Positions 24,331-36,878 are shown, numbered from the stretch's first letter. The stretch: 64,000 nucleotides of DNA from Urechis unicinctus (GCA_034190875.2 CM067348.1:28884163-28948162), one strand, 5' to 3'. Program-made: numbers and translations. The notes: a model not told the origin generated them from the letters alone.

Positions 24331-26760
24331 AGTACTATGACGAAATGTAGAACATAGCAAAACTAAGCTTGACCAACCCAGCACAACATGACTGTTTAAA
24401 CAATGCCTTTGCTGTGCTGCAATCTGGAGGTACGACTGAATTGGTGGGGGTGTCATCAAGCTTGCTTTGCAGCGCTGTACGTAATGTTTGTTTTGTTAAC
24501 AGGGAGATGTCTGCAGTGGCTGATACATCGATACCAAATAAATACCGTAGATTATTTTCTACATATCGCACACTCGATCGACAGCATCCGTTATATATTA
24601 CTTGTGGTTAAGTAGGCTAATAACTCAGGTAGGTGATTGATTGCTTGACGGAGTAAACAAATAAAAGCGTCCGATGCACCAATTTGATTTTTTTCTACGG
24701 GTTAATATGTACAAACAGCCGGAATAGATCGTCATAGATGACTACAATGCAAATTACTTGGGCTCATTATCTTCTTGCCTCATGAGATTGCAACATGACA
24801 ATTGACGGAGCACATTGTACCTGGCCACATGGCTCGCCCATGATTACTGCATATCTCTCGTTGTAAATATTTAAGAAAATTATTTCATATTTTCTGGTCT
24901 GCATTACCACTTTTGACTCTGATTATACTGCAGCCGCACGATACAGAAGAAAGGAGGCGGCCCTACAAGGCCTCTAGAGATCATACAAAACATATATACT
25001 CAGATGCATTGGAAAAGCATCCCTCGTCTGGAATCAAATGTGATGTTCTCACGTCATCAGGACTAGATGTTCAGAAGTATCGACGATTAAAGGGTGCAGT
25101 CCCCGGCGGCGCTTGAAACCGTTGATATGATGTCTAGCTTATTATCTACAGACATGGAAAAACCACTTGCGTTTTACATCAAGCATATATCTTGAATATT
25201 ATTATGTACAAGCATCGTATTTCTCGATTTTCAAGTATGTGCAATTGTCATTTCTTCCAAGTTGCGTTTATGTGCAGGTGACTATGTCGTTAGTCGCGGG
25301 AACGTGCAAATTTCGTATTTCTCGAATCGCGTGAAAATGCATAGTGGTTCAATTGACTGAACATCAAAAGAATCAATTACACTTTCAGCAAGTCCAATGA
25401 CACTCAGCTGAAAGGCAATTACAATATTGTACCAACGTCGTGGCACAGCATAAAGCAACACGTCTAGAGCTTTTGGCGTCCATTGATAACTCGGTCCTCT
25501 ATTCCAAGCTTCATTTTACAGCCTATATGGACGACAACCGCAAAGAGAGTTTCGTGGTGTTATTAAAGGGTTGTACTGAATTTCAGCTGAGGTCATAAAT
25601 CTTGTTGATTGAAAAAGCCTTAGGCTTACGACGTGGTGGATCAATTTATTTTGCATTAACCTATCGGAGTAACATGAGCACTGGATGTATGTAATGCCAT
25701 TGCACCATTGTCCAACTAAGCAGACAAATCCCATTATGGCGCACTTGTATGGCCTTATGGCGATCTAAACCTCCTAAACTCTCAATAGCTCATCAATTCA
25801 CAAATCTTTTTCATATAATGACAGTCTCCTGGTCGTAAAGTATTGCTGTCGCTTGGCAACAGCTTCTATCCGAGTGACCTCTACCACTCCTACACCATAC
25901 ATTATTAGGCTGACAGGCCAGTGAACATGCTGCTTCATACCAGCGGAAGACGTTTTTACATGTTTCATTGCGGTTACACAATTTTTTTTTATATTCACCT
26001 TTGATACTTCGCCTCGACTGTCATAAATCTCGATTTAATTGACTTTTTGGACCGATAGCATGCAATTAATTTTACCTGATTTCTGTTCACTCGTGATAAA
26101 TGAGAGCGCCAACCCTCACCCAAGGCTCCTTTTGTCTAACACGTGTTCACCAACTATGCTAGTCGAGAGTGTTATCAGGAGATGTCAGCTTGAGTTTCGT
26201 TTTCACTTGATACGTTTTAAACCTCACCAGTAATGGTTTATAGTAATATCACTTCAGTAAGCGGGCAGTCAAAATCATTGCTGAAATAACAACTTCATGA
26301 TATGCCCAGTATCTACGTTAATTATGTAAAGTTGTGCAGGGCAGCTACCGACCCCAGGCCTAAGTAGGTACATGATATCATGCAGATACACATGTGTAAC
26401 AAACCAAGTAAGTTTGAAGTGTCGACACTATATGACTCGTATTGGTAATTACGTTATGTGTGTCAACATGCCATTCTTGAACGTTTGACAGTTAGTGAGC
26501 CTGCTAGGATATGCTATCGAGTATGATTGTGTCTATGTAAGAGGATAGTGAAAACAAAACCAGCGCGACATGTAATGCTGGCGGATGTTACTGATACAAT
26601 GATCCGCTACTAATCCTTGATTAGATTAGCAACTTAGTTGTGGAGAATTAGCGAGAGTTAAAGTTAACAGCATTGATGCCAACATAATAAAACAATGTCA
26701 TGCGAAACTGAAGTCAATCCCCTTGCCTCACGGCATCTCGTGAATAATACATGAAATATT
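24330..26760. repeat. Inverted copy of 41790-43905
   Basis: Reverse-complement matches run the full length: 24340-24560 with 43690-43890, 24930-25130 with 43160-43360, 25500-25800 with 42540-42780, 26040-26240 with 42130-42320, 26340-26530 with 41860-41990. Both copies keep a splice acceptor and an open exon at 24934-25116 / 43173-43355. The arms are about 15-17 kb apart and could form a large inverted repeat. Confidence 0.85.
24934..25116 (+). CDS. Candidate terminal coding exon (60 codons plus stop)
   Basis: The exon follows ATTATACTGCAG, a good 3' splice site, and is open in phase 0 to TGA. It reads ASRDHTKHIYSDALEKHPSS, then GIKCDVLTSSG, then VQKYRRLKGAVPGGA. The inverted copy (43173-43355) has the same 183-nt length, a strong acceptor (pyrimidine-rich, TATATTGCAG) and a stop at the same codon. 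By hand the pair differs at 29 of 180 sites, 12/6/11 at codon positions 1/2/3, with no indels. The second half, from SSGIKCDVL on, is best kept and mostly synonymous. Codon-position bias alone is weak; the equal length and paired splice sites carry the case. Family unknown; no upstream exon identified. Confidence 0.45.
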   Translation, partial: PHDTEERRRPYKASRDHTKHIYSDALEKHPSSGIKCDVLTSSGLDVQKYRRLKGAVPGGA

Positions 26761-27120
26761 CGTTAAGTCACTGAACAGATCCCCAGAACACCATTAGATC
26801 GATCTATCAATTTTTACAATGTTCTGTTGTTGTTCAGAATACAAACTTAGCCATACCCTATAGGGCATACAAAAATACAGTTACGCCGAAGTTATGGTCA
26901 AAGCATTGCAATTGCTCTTCAACAGCGCCATATTCCTTGAGCGCTCCGCGTACTTGTTCGGATATATGTACAGCCGTATAATTTTGTTTCAAAAACAATC
27001 ATTTCGATAATTTGGTTGCAAAAACAATCATTTCGAAAATATATAATTATATTATAATTGTTATGGTTATAGTGGGGTTTTAAGTAACTTTGAACAATGA
27101 GGTGATATTACGAGTGTAAT
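26760..27120. other. Short direct repeat in unassigned sequence
   Basis: Near 26985-27040 the phrase AAAACAATCATTTCGA occurs twice about 30 bp apart. The rest shows nothing I recognise. Confidence 0.6.
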
Positions 27121-27124
27121 CGAT

Positions 27125-27400
27125 GGTGATGATGATTATGATGTGTGGACAGCTCTTCTTAAAAGCCAGAGCCTACTTGGCACAGACCCGTTATCCAGAC
27201 CTGGCTGCAAAACCCACGCCGTGGTCCATCACCGCACTATTGAGCTACTGGGTTGAGTACATCCCCTCTCAGAGACTGGACCGTCATTTGACGTGATTAG
27301 CTGTATCATGGGGAACCAGTCACGTTTACACACATTAGTATCGAACCTGAAACATATTGAGGGAATGGCGACTCAGTGTACCACTTAGCCACGAGAATGT
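27125..27400 (-). mobile_element. tRNA-derived SINE-like element, copy 2 (reversed)
   Basis: On the minus strand the A box is TGGCTAAGTGG (27381-27391) and the B box GGTTCGATAC (27338-27347). The 33 bp between them is the spacing of a real tRNA-derived promoter. Downstream comes the same body as at 21.1 kb (GACGGTCCAGTCTCTGAGAG and a GGGGATG-rich segment), then a GC-rich domain, and a tail rich in CAT/CATCAT triplets near 27125. Not a tRNA gene: the head does not end in a complete T-arm/acceptor structure and continues into a long body. Confidence 0.8.
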
Positions 27401-28180
27401 ATCACTGCATACACTGTAATAGACAAATAACGAAAGTTTACGTGATATGACTACAGAGTATATACCGACGTACAAGATATAAAATAGTCATGTCTTTTCC
27501 GAATACCGCTTGACGTATGCCCCCTCTAGACCGCAGGGAACGTTAGTCAGTCGAAGTTCCAGGAGCCAGTCTCCCTGTGATATCTTTAATGTTCTTTTTA
27601 TAACGCCTCTTTTACTCCGCCAGTACCTGCATTCTCATTGAACAGTTATTTCAACCGGCATTGACATATTCCCCATTGCAAATAGATTTTAAGGCCGGAA
27701 ACATGATTTTGTGTACACACACCAAGGATAGTTCTTCAGATTACAACAGTGCAGTGGAATATAGTTATGCCATTGGCAAATGTTGCATTTGATTGGCCTC
27801 AAACTTGCATTGCTTCCCGGATATCTTCTGCTACTAAAGAACGGTGTTCATACTGTCGGTCGACAATGATAATGTGAAAAGTATATTGACAGCACAATGT
27901 GTATCCGTAGTGGTCGAGATTTACGTAGGTTTATGTTATCTAAACAAGTTGATATTATCTAACAAACCTTAATACAGTAAATTGTAAAAATAATATTCTG
28001 GTATGATAAGCTCGACACGAGGCTCAAGCAAACCAAGTCAAGCTACCTTAACATACAAGTCTTAGTCCCAACCGTACAGTTAGATTCCTATTGAAATACC
28101 ATCCTGGCACCAAACTCAATAACATTAATGTCACCAGTGCAGAATGCTTTCGTTCGTCGCCAAAGACTGATTGTATGTCA
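27400..28180. other. No recognisable features
   Basis: AT-rich sequence with short frames only. I see no gene, RNA or repeat boundary. Confidence 0.5.
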
Positions 28181-28445
28181 TTATCTTGTGACTTTATTAC
28201 CTCACCTGCCATTTCGATCCGCAGAGGCATTTTGACAGGGTTTAGCTGCGACTTGTCCCTGTTTATTGCTCTCCAAAGGACTGCACCATTGCAACATCTT
28301 AGAATATGATTCAGCGACCAAATATGAAATCGTACATGAGTAACTCGTTAATTGATAACATGAAAAAGTGTTAGGCTATAGACCTCTAGTGTTCTCCAAC
28401 GTTTCACGAGATCTGATTGGCCTGGCATCGGTTGATTATTCAATA
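28180..28445. repeat. Direct repeat with 23640-23910
   Basis: Second copy of the segment described at 23640. Same orientation, moderately diverged. Confidence 0.8.
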
Positions 28446-28614
28446 AGGGCTTGGTTTTTTGCCCGTTCAGGTTAATCGACAAACTTCATCCACGGTCTCT
28501 TCCCAGGTGATTTTATGAGCAAATTAAACGATCCTGACGCTTAACAATAGCCGCCGAGTAGCATATAGCATGGGTTCTAAATCGTGCAAATCAAGATGAA
28601 AAAAATGTGAGGTT

Positions 28615-28990
28615 ATATTTGATGTGATGTTATAAATGTAAGCGTACACTACAAGATCGGATATATCAAAGGAACAATGACAAATGTGGTGTGATAATTA
28701 TCAAGAGGTTGAGGCAGAAAAAATAAATTACTTAAAATCTAAGAGATGCATTTGAACAAAGCAGGACATTATCAAATGAAACAACGGATCAAAGACAACA
28801 TCATATGTACAGCAATGTCTCAAGAGGAACCCGCTAGTCTACATACATCTGGTTGCAGTTGTTTAAATGGAACCTTAATGAGACTTTCGAGGTAGTTGGA
28901 AATGAGTTATTCATGAAGATGAAAATGACAATAGTTGATGTTTAACAGAACACAATAGCGGGGCGTGGGGTGTATGAACTGGGCATAAGG
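28615..28990. repeat. Uninterrupted copy of the segment split at 15.2/16.8 kb
   Basis: Its left half matches 15200-15370 and its right half 16810-17050. It represents the arrangement without the AT field between the halves. Confidence 0.8.
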
Positions 28991-29337
28991 TATGACAAAT
29001 CACTGAGAAGGATGGTAGGATAGTTTCTGAGCCTCAGAACAAAATACGGTATCCATTTTCAGTGAGATCATAACTCGGAGTTACATTATCCTGACCTCTC
29101 TCTTTTAATTTTCTGTCCTGCTGTTCTCTGAAAACGTTGCATATGTTTTTCACAGGAATTACAAGCTGCGTTGCATGCTCACTTTACTTCGATATGTCAA
29201 CGGTTAGGATATTTCCTTTAATAACTAGTAACAAGCAGCAATATTCGACTTTTACTGCTCTAATTTCGAGACACGATAGCAAACAGTCATCGTAAGACAT
29301 CTAAACTGAATCGCCAAAAATCTTCTTGAAAATTCGC
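28990..29337. other. No recognisable features
   Basis: Unshared AT-rich sequence before the Cys-rich minus-strand frame. Confidence 0.45.
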
Positions 29338-29500
29338 CACTCAGCACCACAGCCGCAGTAAGGCCTATAACCAAGTATTTGTACTCACACGCAAACAGCA
29401 AGAGCCTCCGACAATACAAGTTGCACTGGTTTTGACGTCGTTTGCATTTCTCTAATAGCAGCCAAAAATACTCGTGGTATAATCCACTTCTACAGCCAAT
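29338..29500 (-). pseudogene. Possible WSC-like Cys-rich exon relic
   Basis: In a 90-codon minus-strand frame I read [18 protein letters not shown], then QNQCNLYCRRL, then EYKYL. In a neighbouring register it continues YCGCGAEW. A Gly-Cys start, an N-Q-C-x3-C centre and a Cys-Gly-Cys-Gly end are the landmarks of a WSC domain, a carbohydrate-binding-type Cys module. The register change would mean a frameshift. Weak similarity judged by eye. Chance is possible. Confidence 0.3.
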
Positions 29501-29607
29501 GCTGGCATGCTCGATAATTGTCAAAGGCTAAAAATTGGCTCAATACAAAAATCCCCCATATTTCGATTGATTATAAGACAAAATCGACAGAATTGTCGAT
29601 TTAAAAT

Positions 29608-29860
<253 letters not shown>

Positions 29861-29869
29861 CGTAACAAG

Positions 29870-31100
29870 AACCCTGGTCCACTTATTACAGCAAAGCCAT
29901 TGTTGCTATTAAAATAGTTACACTACGACATAAACATAGTATATTATGTTTCCAGGTAAAATTGAATTAACGTATTTTATCTTTGATTGTTTTTGCTTGA
30001 TAGTAGCAATCACCAAGTGAAAAGGCGTTTAGTAGACTACGTAATTAGTTAATTTGAGTGAGATTGATTAACATTTACAGTACCGAAACGCCCACATGCG
30101 CATAATAATATTACGAAATAAGGATACGTCACCATTTGGTCTAAATGCCCTGTGGAATACCATGGTTACACATTTAAGACACATCAGATCCCCATTAGAG
30201 TCCTCAGACATGTCGCCACAAACTGCTTATTGACAACAAAACATAATTGAACGACTGAGCGTAACTTAACACTCACCAGCCAATAAAATCTACAAACGAG
30301 TTTGAAGGCATTTTAGGCAGAATGAAGTCTAGTAGAAGAAGTAATTAAACTGTGAGTAATACATGTGACTTATAACAAGGAACTGATCGCAAGTGTTCAA
30401 TAAAAGCACGACAATGCGACCTGATAATCGGTTTGGCTATTAGTGATTGCTTTTACATATCAAAGTAAAAGCAGACTCCATGAAAGACAAAATACTGTAT
30501 TGCCATTTACTCTGTTACAACATTGTACCGGGAAAGATGGCTGGACGGTTTCAGATCATAACTTAAGCATTACAAATCACGCCCCTGTTGAAACCGTCAT
30601 TTATTTCTATCAAAGTGGCATGCATTGTGCGTGTGTTTTCCTGAAAAAGACCTCAATTATCGGATGATAGCATGTCTGCTGTCTCATCCATCTCAGGCAG
30701 ATGCCTAATCATTGGTGAATACTGAATGTGCCGAACGAAGACATTATATATTTCTTCGTAAGGTAATAACGATGACAAGCGCTGCGCGCCATGTATAACA
30801 TGATCAGGGGTTATCCAATATTCTAGCAGTATTTGTGTTGTCTGTCCTCAATTACGTTATACAGGGGCAACAACGTTAACGGTGCAGCGAATGACTACAG
30901 ATCATCTTTGAGGTGTGGTCGACAAGTACATTTCAAGATAAACGCTTATTACTCAATCGACTAGCTACATTCACATTACTTCATAATATTTACAACAACA
31001 CCATGCATCCGTCGGCGCAATAAAATAGTTATGAATCTCTGTATACAACATGTTTCGTTGCAAAAATACTGTATTGTCGCACGGGCAGATGAAGGTCATA
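29870..31100. other. Unshared sequence left of the large duplication
   Basis: I see no gene. A 74-codon plus frame at 30443-30667 lacks support. The left boundary of the large direct duplication lies just downstream. Confidence 0.5.
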
Positions 31101-31104
31101 TCAA

Positions 31105-33494
31105 ATAATATTCATTTGCGATGATGTACCCTTCATAGGCATATCTGAATCACAGTATCGCGTTAAGAAGCCAGTATGCAGTCCACGTGAGGAATATTTA
31201 TTGACCGACGGTAAATCTACATAATGCTTGAAGTGTGCTATTCGAAGTGAGCTAAATGTGACTCAAACCACATTAGTTGTTTCAGCGGAAAACATAATTA
31301 CCATCGACAAGTAACGTACAACATATGGTCCAAAATGTTTATCTAACGGGCATCATAAAGTAGACCAGTATATTGCCAGTTCCTGTATTCATGTGAAAAT
31401 ATGGAAATTATGTGACGATGCACTGTTTTGAGATGTCGGATCAACATCTACCAACATTGTCTGTGAGTGACGTCTGCATTAAAGATAATGATTAGTTTAT
31501 CTTATGTCCTCTATCGCTGAGTAATATGTAATCACACGTTGATTTATCTTTAACTGTAAAAATAGTGGGATAGGTAAAGGTTTCATGCACGTTCAATCAC
31601 TAAAACTTACAAACATAGCGTGCCAGATGATTACACTACGGGATCTCATGAGCGCATTGCACGAACGGTCAATAATGGTTCTTTTTCGAGCTTATTGCGT
31701 GGGCCATTAATACGTTCATTGTTGAAGCCTCCGCATCAATAATTGTGTTAAGACCGATGCGTTTTGGTCATATAAACATTCTACATTGTTTAAAGACCAG
31801 GTATATATATTGATAATGTAGATCCATATCCAACATACTTGACAGAAACATGTCCTACACTTACTGGTAGGCAACATGTAACATCAACTATGAACTGGAA
31901 ACGATAGCTGAATCATAACGGACGTATATTGAAGGTTAGGACTGTATCCATTAACTACAACTCCAGCATTTGTCGTTTGTAAAGAACCCCAGGTTATGTT
32001 GTACGTTACCGTATGTACCAAACTATCCGTTCAAATGCTAGAGCATCTTATTAACTTCTACCCCACTACGCAACAACCACAGGGACATGCTGATGAGAGC
32101 AGATTTTGATGTTTGCGTTTGCATGAAGCTGACAACGACCCAGCCTGTAAATATGTTTCTCCTCATTTCGCATTATTTAGCACCTCATCTGATACTCTGA
32201 TCTTGTGTTTTATTTATTTAAATGTAGCGCGTTGAAGGCACGATCCTTAAGTGACCTTAAGTTCCCATACAGAATGTGAATCAGGGCGCAAGTGCGCACA
32301 TTGCCACACATCTGTAGAAGTTAAAGCATAGCCATGAATATATTCGACACTGGATCACTCGAAATATTTGCCTTAAGATGCAGGTAAACGAGGTACGACT
32401 TCGTTGTCATCACGGTTTTACCATGTTGGATCATATTTAATAATTAAAGGCGAAAGGATTCGCCAAGTTGACTAGCACAACACATTCTGCAATAATAATT
32501 AGTAAACGCCATGGAATGTTGTTAACTCACACACATAAAGTCCTGACAATAACAATTATAAGATCATGCACTACAAGGATAAGCATACATTACCTAACGG
32601 TGTAAGAATGTTAACAATACTAGCCAAACCTTCAGCACGGAAGTACCGTAGAGGCTGTCCCCTGTTGCTACATCCGCTGAACCGACGATTCTAGACCATA
32701 TTAAGAGCAATACAATGTTCTTTGGTAGCCACGTGTGTGGCGATATTGCCTTCTTATAGTTAGAGGTATAATGGAACCAGGAGCACTGTAGGTGGTTGTT
32801 GTGTCGTAACGGCGCATTCCGTTTTTACCATGAAATTGGGCTGTCATCGTAATAGGCAACTCGCGCAACACACTCCTCCCCTTGATTGTTGTATAACTAG
32901 GAGACCCGTTTTGGCTCACTAACAGGTCATCTTTCAATTCCGTTAGTTATGAATATCAGTTTCGTATAGAATATTGCATATGCAGTTAAAGAATATGGTT
33001 ACAGTCCTGCAAGATTGTGGTTGATATCTTCTCAACTATGTGAAATGCTGGCTATTTGCTTAGTCCATGCCTACATAAACTCATACAATACAACTGATAT
33101 GATACGGTAACAGACAAATAGCTATAATCATGTTGCATTTACAATGTATTTAAACGAATGTTAGCTAGCAGTAGGACGAATATATCAGGATATTACTACC
33201 TGTATAGTATATTCTAATTAAAAGCCGCGAGTCATATTATTGAAAGGATGTGATTTTCTCATATTTTCAGCATTCCTCATCGCAGTAATGGCGCACCCTA
33301 TACTGTAAGAAGTGAAGAAGACATACCGAACAATATCGCTTTGTAACGGTGTGTCGCCGATAGACTTATATAAATCACAATATAATCGAGTTACTAGCCT
33401 CCACCGGATCATAGGTAATCAATCTGCATTATGTACTCAAACCACATAAGTAATATTTGTATTTTATTTCGCTGCGCTCTTATGTAGATCATAT
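31105..33494. repeat. Large direct duplication, copy 1, first part
   Basis: Near-identical (a few percent difference by eye) to 55747-58095, offset about 24.65 kb falling to 24.6 kb through small indels. An older, reversed third copy of 31605-33630 lies at 47566-49965. A minus-strand frame at 32701-32900 (ending RGYQRTLYCS-stop) is open here and partly in the 48-kb copy, but shifted by one base in copy 2, so I do not call it a gene. Confidence 0.9.
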
Positions 33495-33853
33495 GCAGAG
33501 CAGCACGCACACATTGCTCCCAGATAGCTTTAATGTCAATAGATTGGGGATTGTAAAAAGGTTACAGTGGATTTTGCTGGGGAAGTCAGTCCCCTGTGAC
33601 CGGCCCTATTCACAACAGTTCTGTAAATTACATAGATATAAGATGAACCACGGAGTTGTTAATCTTCTTTGTAGGATTGTTCAGAAGCGTATAAGAAGTA
33701 AACATGAAGTATTTATGAATTGTGGGTTTTATCGGACAAACCATGCCATAAAACGAACATAAAGCGCACAAGGCTCTGCCGTCGCTGCCTGGTGTTTTGA
33801 AAACAAACAAAGTTCCTATTAGGCAAATGAATTTGCTGAGTAAAGAAGTGGAT

Positions 33854-34086
33854 GAACCACACCTGACACACGTGTTGTAGCGCCAGCTCTGTCTGCTTCA
33901 CAAGCGCTGGTGCCAAGAACGACAGTGCCTTTGCCGCAAAAGCCACCCGCATGCTCCGTTAGTACCAGCGCCAGTGGAAAACAGCCAGTCCCTGGGCCAA
34001 AAAAGACAAGCAAGTGCCTGCACCCCGTCTTGTCGCCCAAAAAGAATATGGACCATGAAAATATTCCCACAGAAGTTGGGTTATGA
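33854..34086 (+). other. GC-richer open stretch, possible exon
   Basis: Open for about 77 codons on the plus strand from just after a stop to TGA. It is rich in Pro, Ser, Ala and Lys (for example [13 protein letters not shown] and [10 protein letters not shown]). The minus strand is also open for 96 codons (33819-34109). GC content is visibly higher than its neighbours. It could be a coding exon of a Pro-rich protein or part of a transposed element. No clear donor or domain, and no second copy in the window. Confidence 0.3.
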
Positions 34087-34130
34087 ATGTCTATAATAAT
34101 TTGTTGCATGGGAGAATGGAAGAATATATA

Positions 34131-34330
<200 letters not shown>

Positions 34331-34827
34331 ATATTCACATATGTTATATGTAACAGTTATATATGCTAATATATTGACTCACTCACACCCAACTGTTGTT
34401 GAAGGGGTCATTTTAAGACTATGGCTACTTAATATTCACATTCACAGCCCATAAAAGATGTACATAAATCGATACATATTTTGGAGACATCATGTCTTTT
34501 TCTATCGGATATAAATGGCTAAACATTATACGGTTCACACGGTTTAAATCTATTTAAGTGATATGGGCGATGTAAAACACATAACTACAGATGATAACCG
34601 TTCTAGATGCTTTAATTCCGCTTTGACTGATAGTTAATAAGCAATGACAATAGTTGTGTCTGCAGAGCAACGCTTACATATTATAGCACAATATCTACGT
34701 CCTTGCAAACATGTATGTACAGACAATATGCGCATCTTGACTGCATGTCCCAGTTACCTAAACATAATTGTGTCGTCAGTAATTGCAGATTTATTTTGAA
34801 ACCTGACTGAAGAGAATTTGGTCAACA

Positions 34828-34958
34828 TTTGAGATTACAATCTGATACCTGACACCTGATACTTATTATGATAAATGGACTGCGAATATCATATGAGCAT
34901 TACGGGATCTGTCAAAGCCTTCTGGCGCCTTGCAGGCGTCATAAGTCATGTTATATAT
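34828..34958. repeat. Large direct duplication, copy 1, short second part
   Basis: Matches 58094-58222 (shared CTGATACCTGACA, GGACTGCGAATATCATATGA). In copy 2 it abuts the first part directly. Confidence 0.9.
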
Positions 34959-34959
34959 C

Positions 34960-35220
34960 TTAGATGACTGTAATTATAGGGCATTAGAAAGAATGTATCA
35001 GGCCTTTGTTTAATTAATGCAAAGGGGATAGTCATTCAAAAGTTACTATTCAGCTGTCTACAACATACATTTGACGCGTCTTCTCAATGATGTAGCAGGA
35101 ACAAAATTGATTGTACTTACTAGAAAAAACAGTCTGGGATATCGCTCATTTTAGCCCTTAGGTAACTCTTTGAATGCGCGCTGTTCTCAGCCTCCACCTT
35201 TCCGCGACATGTGAGTTGAT
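34960..35220. other. Unshared sequence left of the LINE fragment
   Basis: No counterpart in copy 2, and no recognised feature. Confidence 0.5.
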
Positions 35221-35224
35221 ATAG

Positions 35225-35560
35225 AGTGGGATAGCAGTTTCAATGCACCCCAATTCTCCCATACCAATACCTTTCTGCATGCGTTTAGAATATTGCCAAG
35301 GGGCGACATGTGGATTAGCATTGCTACTACTCTGCAAGCAGCCAATTGTCTTCTCTTGTTTTCGGAACCACAGTCACTATTTGTCCCAGAGAAGCAAATC
35401 CGCCCTGCTGTGCTTCAGGCTCTGTGTGGTCGTCCAACAAATATCCCAGTCCAGTTTGAACTTATCATTTTTGAGCACATATGGGACATCCGTCCAAGTT
35501 CTCTTGACAAGCACGTATTTACAGCCCGCTGCTACTGATTCACCCAACTGACTGGTCGCC
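35225..35560 (-). pseudogene. LINE C-terminal domain fragment
   Basis: Read on the minus strand, the end of a 112-codon frame gives VLKNDKFKLDWDI, then RADLLLWDK. This is the segment in animal LINE ORF2 proteins where a Leu-Trp-Asp motif precedes an Arg-Pro-Asp-x3 strand. After a stop and frame change it continues EKTI, and further on GMGELGCIETAIPLY, in the place of the conserved C-terminal Gly-x-Leu-Gly segment. At least one frameshift and a Pro-to-Ala change mark it as dead. It is present only in copy 1 of the large duplication, and it belongs to a different piece of LINE from the 22.6-kb remnant. Confidence 0.6.
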
Positions 35561-35719
35561 CAACTGGTTCTCCACATATAGGTACTCTCGGTTACCCATC
35601 TCTTCGTCAATGGAGCAAGAACGACACACGTTAAGGTCTCCATATGCACAAAAACATCAGATAGTTGATATTGAAACAATTCAAGCATCGACAGGGGTCT
35701 AATAGTTACCACCACTTCT

Positions 35720-36235
35720 ACAACATATGGTTACATTTGCAAGTCAAAATTATAAACTACGAAACAGAGTGGGAGCCAGCAAATGCGAATTAGGCTTAAT
35801 TAACTTATATTGCTGCGAAGACGTATAACCCATCAATTGTTTTTATGATATGGTTTCGGAATAGAGCAGATCTGGCTTGTTATAACTTGCATCTTTCACG
35901 AAGTTCGAATAGAGACCTGCAAAGCTTAGTGGCGTTCCTAGGTGGAGACCTACAAGCAGTATTAAACATTGCAGGTTATGAGAATCGGGTGAACTACCGG
36001 TACTATTGTTCATGTTGTTTCTGCTCAAGCTGCGGAGGAAGTCGTTGATTGCATAAATAAATCCACCAGATTTCCTATCTCTTGTTGTTTGTATTGCAAT
36101 ATTCTTTGTCACAACCGACGTTAAAATAGTCTGTCGCTGTTTTATACCGAGTACAAGTTAATCTTCTTGCTGCAACATCAACTGTGGCTCATGTACAACG
36201 TAACGATCAGTTGATTAGTATACTTATATATAGTT
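35720..36235. other. No recognisable features
   Basis: Unshared with copy 2. Short frames on both strands (35843-36112) lack any recognisable domain. Confidence 0.5.
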
Positions 36236-36240
36236 GTTTG

Positions 36241-36358
<118 letters not shown>

Positions 36359-36372
36359 TTCTTTTGTACAAA

Positions 36373-36449
36373 CTTGTCAACTTGCACTGACCTTGATCGA
36401 ATGCATCATATCATTACTTTCGGGAAATGCAATATATACATGCATTCAG
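36373..36449 (+). pseudogene. Candidate 77-nt exon, acceptor lost (copy 1)
   Basis: Counterpart of 58491-58567. It reads LSTCTDLDRMHHIITFGKC, then NIYMHS, and ends with CATTCAG followed by GTGAGT, a near-consensus splice donor. The acceptor dinucleotide AG found in copy 2 is changed here (ACAAAC instead of ACGAGC), which would prevent normal splicing at this site. Small Cys-containing exon, function unknown. Confidence 0.35.
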
Positions 36450-36878
36450 GTGAGTTTACAAACACCTGTTCCTCAGATAATGTCATATCCAAGGGCTCTG
36501 GAGCTGTTAGAGTTGTTAAATATGCAAACTGCTAATCATATTCTTTATCGTAACGCTAATGAAATAGCTAATCAAATGTGTCTATTTGTTGCTGTTTATT
36601 TTGCACAATACTGGTACGGGAATGTTATGAGCAATATGCCTCAACTAGTTTGTGTAGATAGCAGTTTGTATACATGCGAGTACATTGCAAACACACAACC
36701 TTATTTGTTTGTCAACCCATGACAAAGTTAGGTTGTCTCCTTATTCGCAGGTAAATAACTTTTTCCAGGCCTGTGCATATTGGGTTATTTGACTATAACA
36801 TATCACGTTGTTATTCATAATCCAAAAGGTTGTTAAAGCGATTTTAATCTTTGATACTTGTAATATTTTTGTGTGTAG

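Noticed and set aside
27338..27400. Possible tRNA gene on the minus strand
   Set aside because: A and B boxes are present, but no matching acceptor stem and the sequence runs on into a repeated body, so it is a SINE head.
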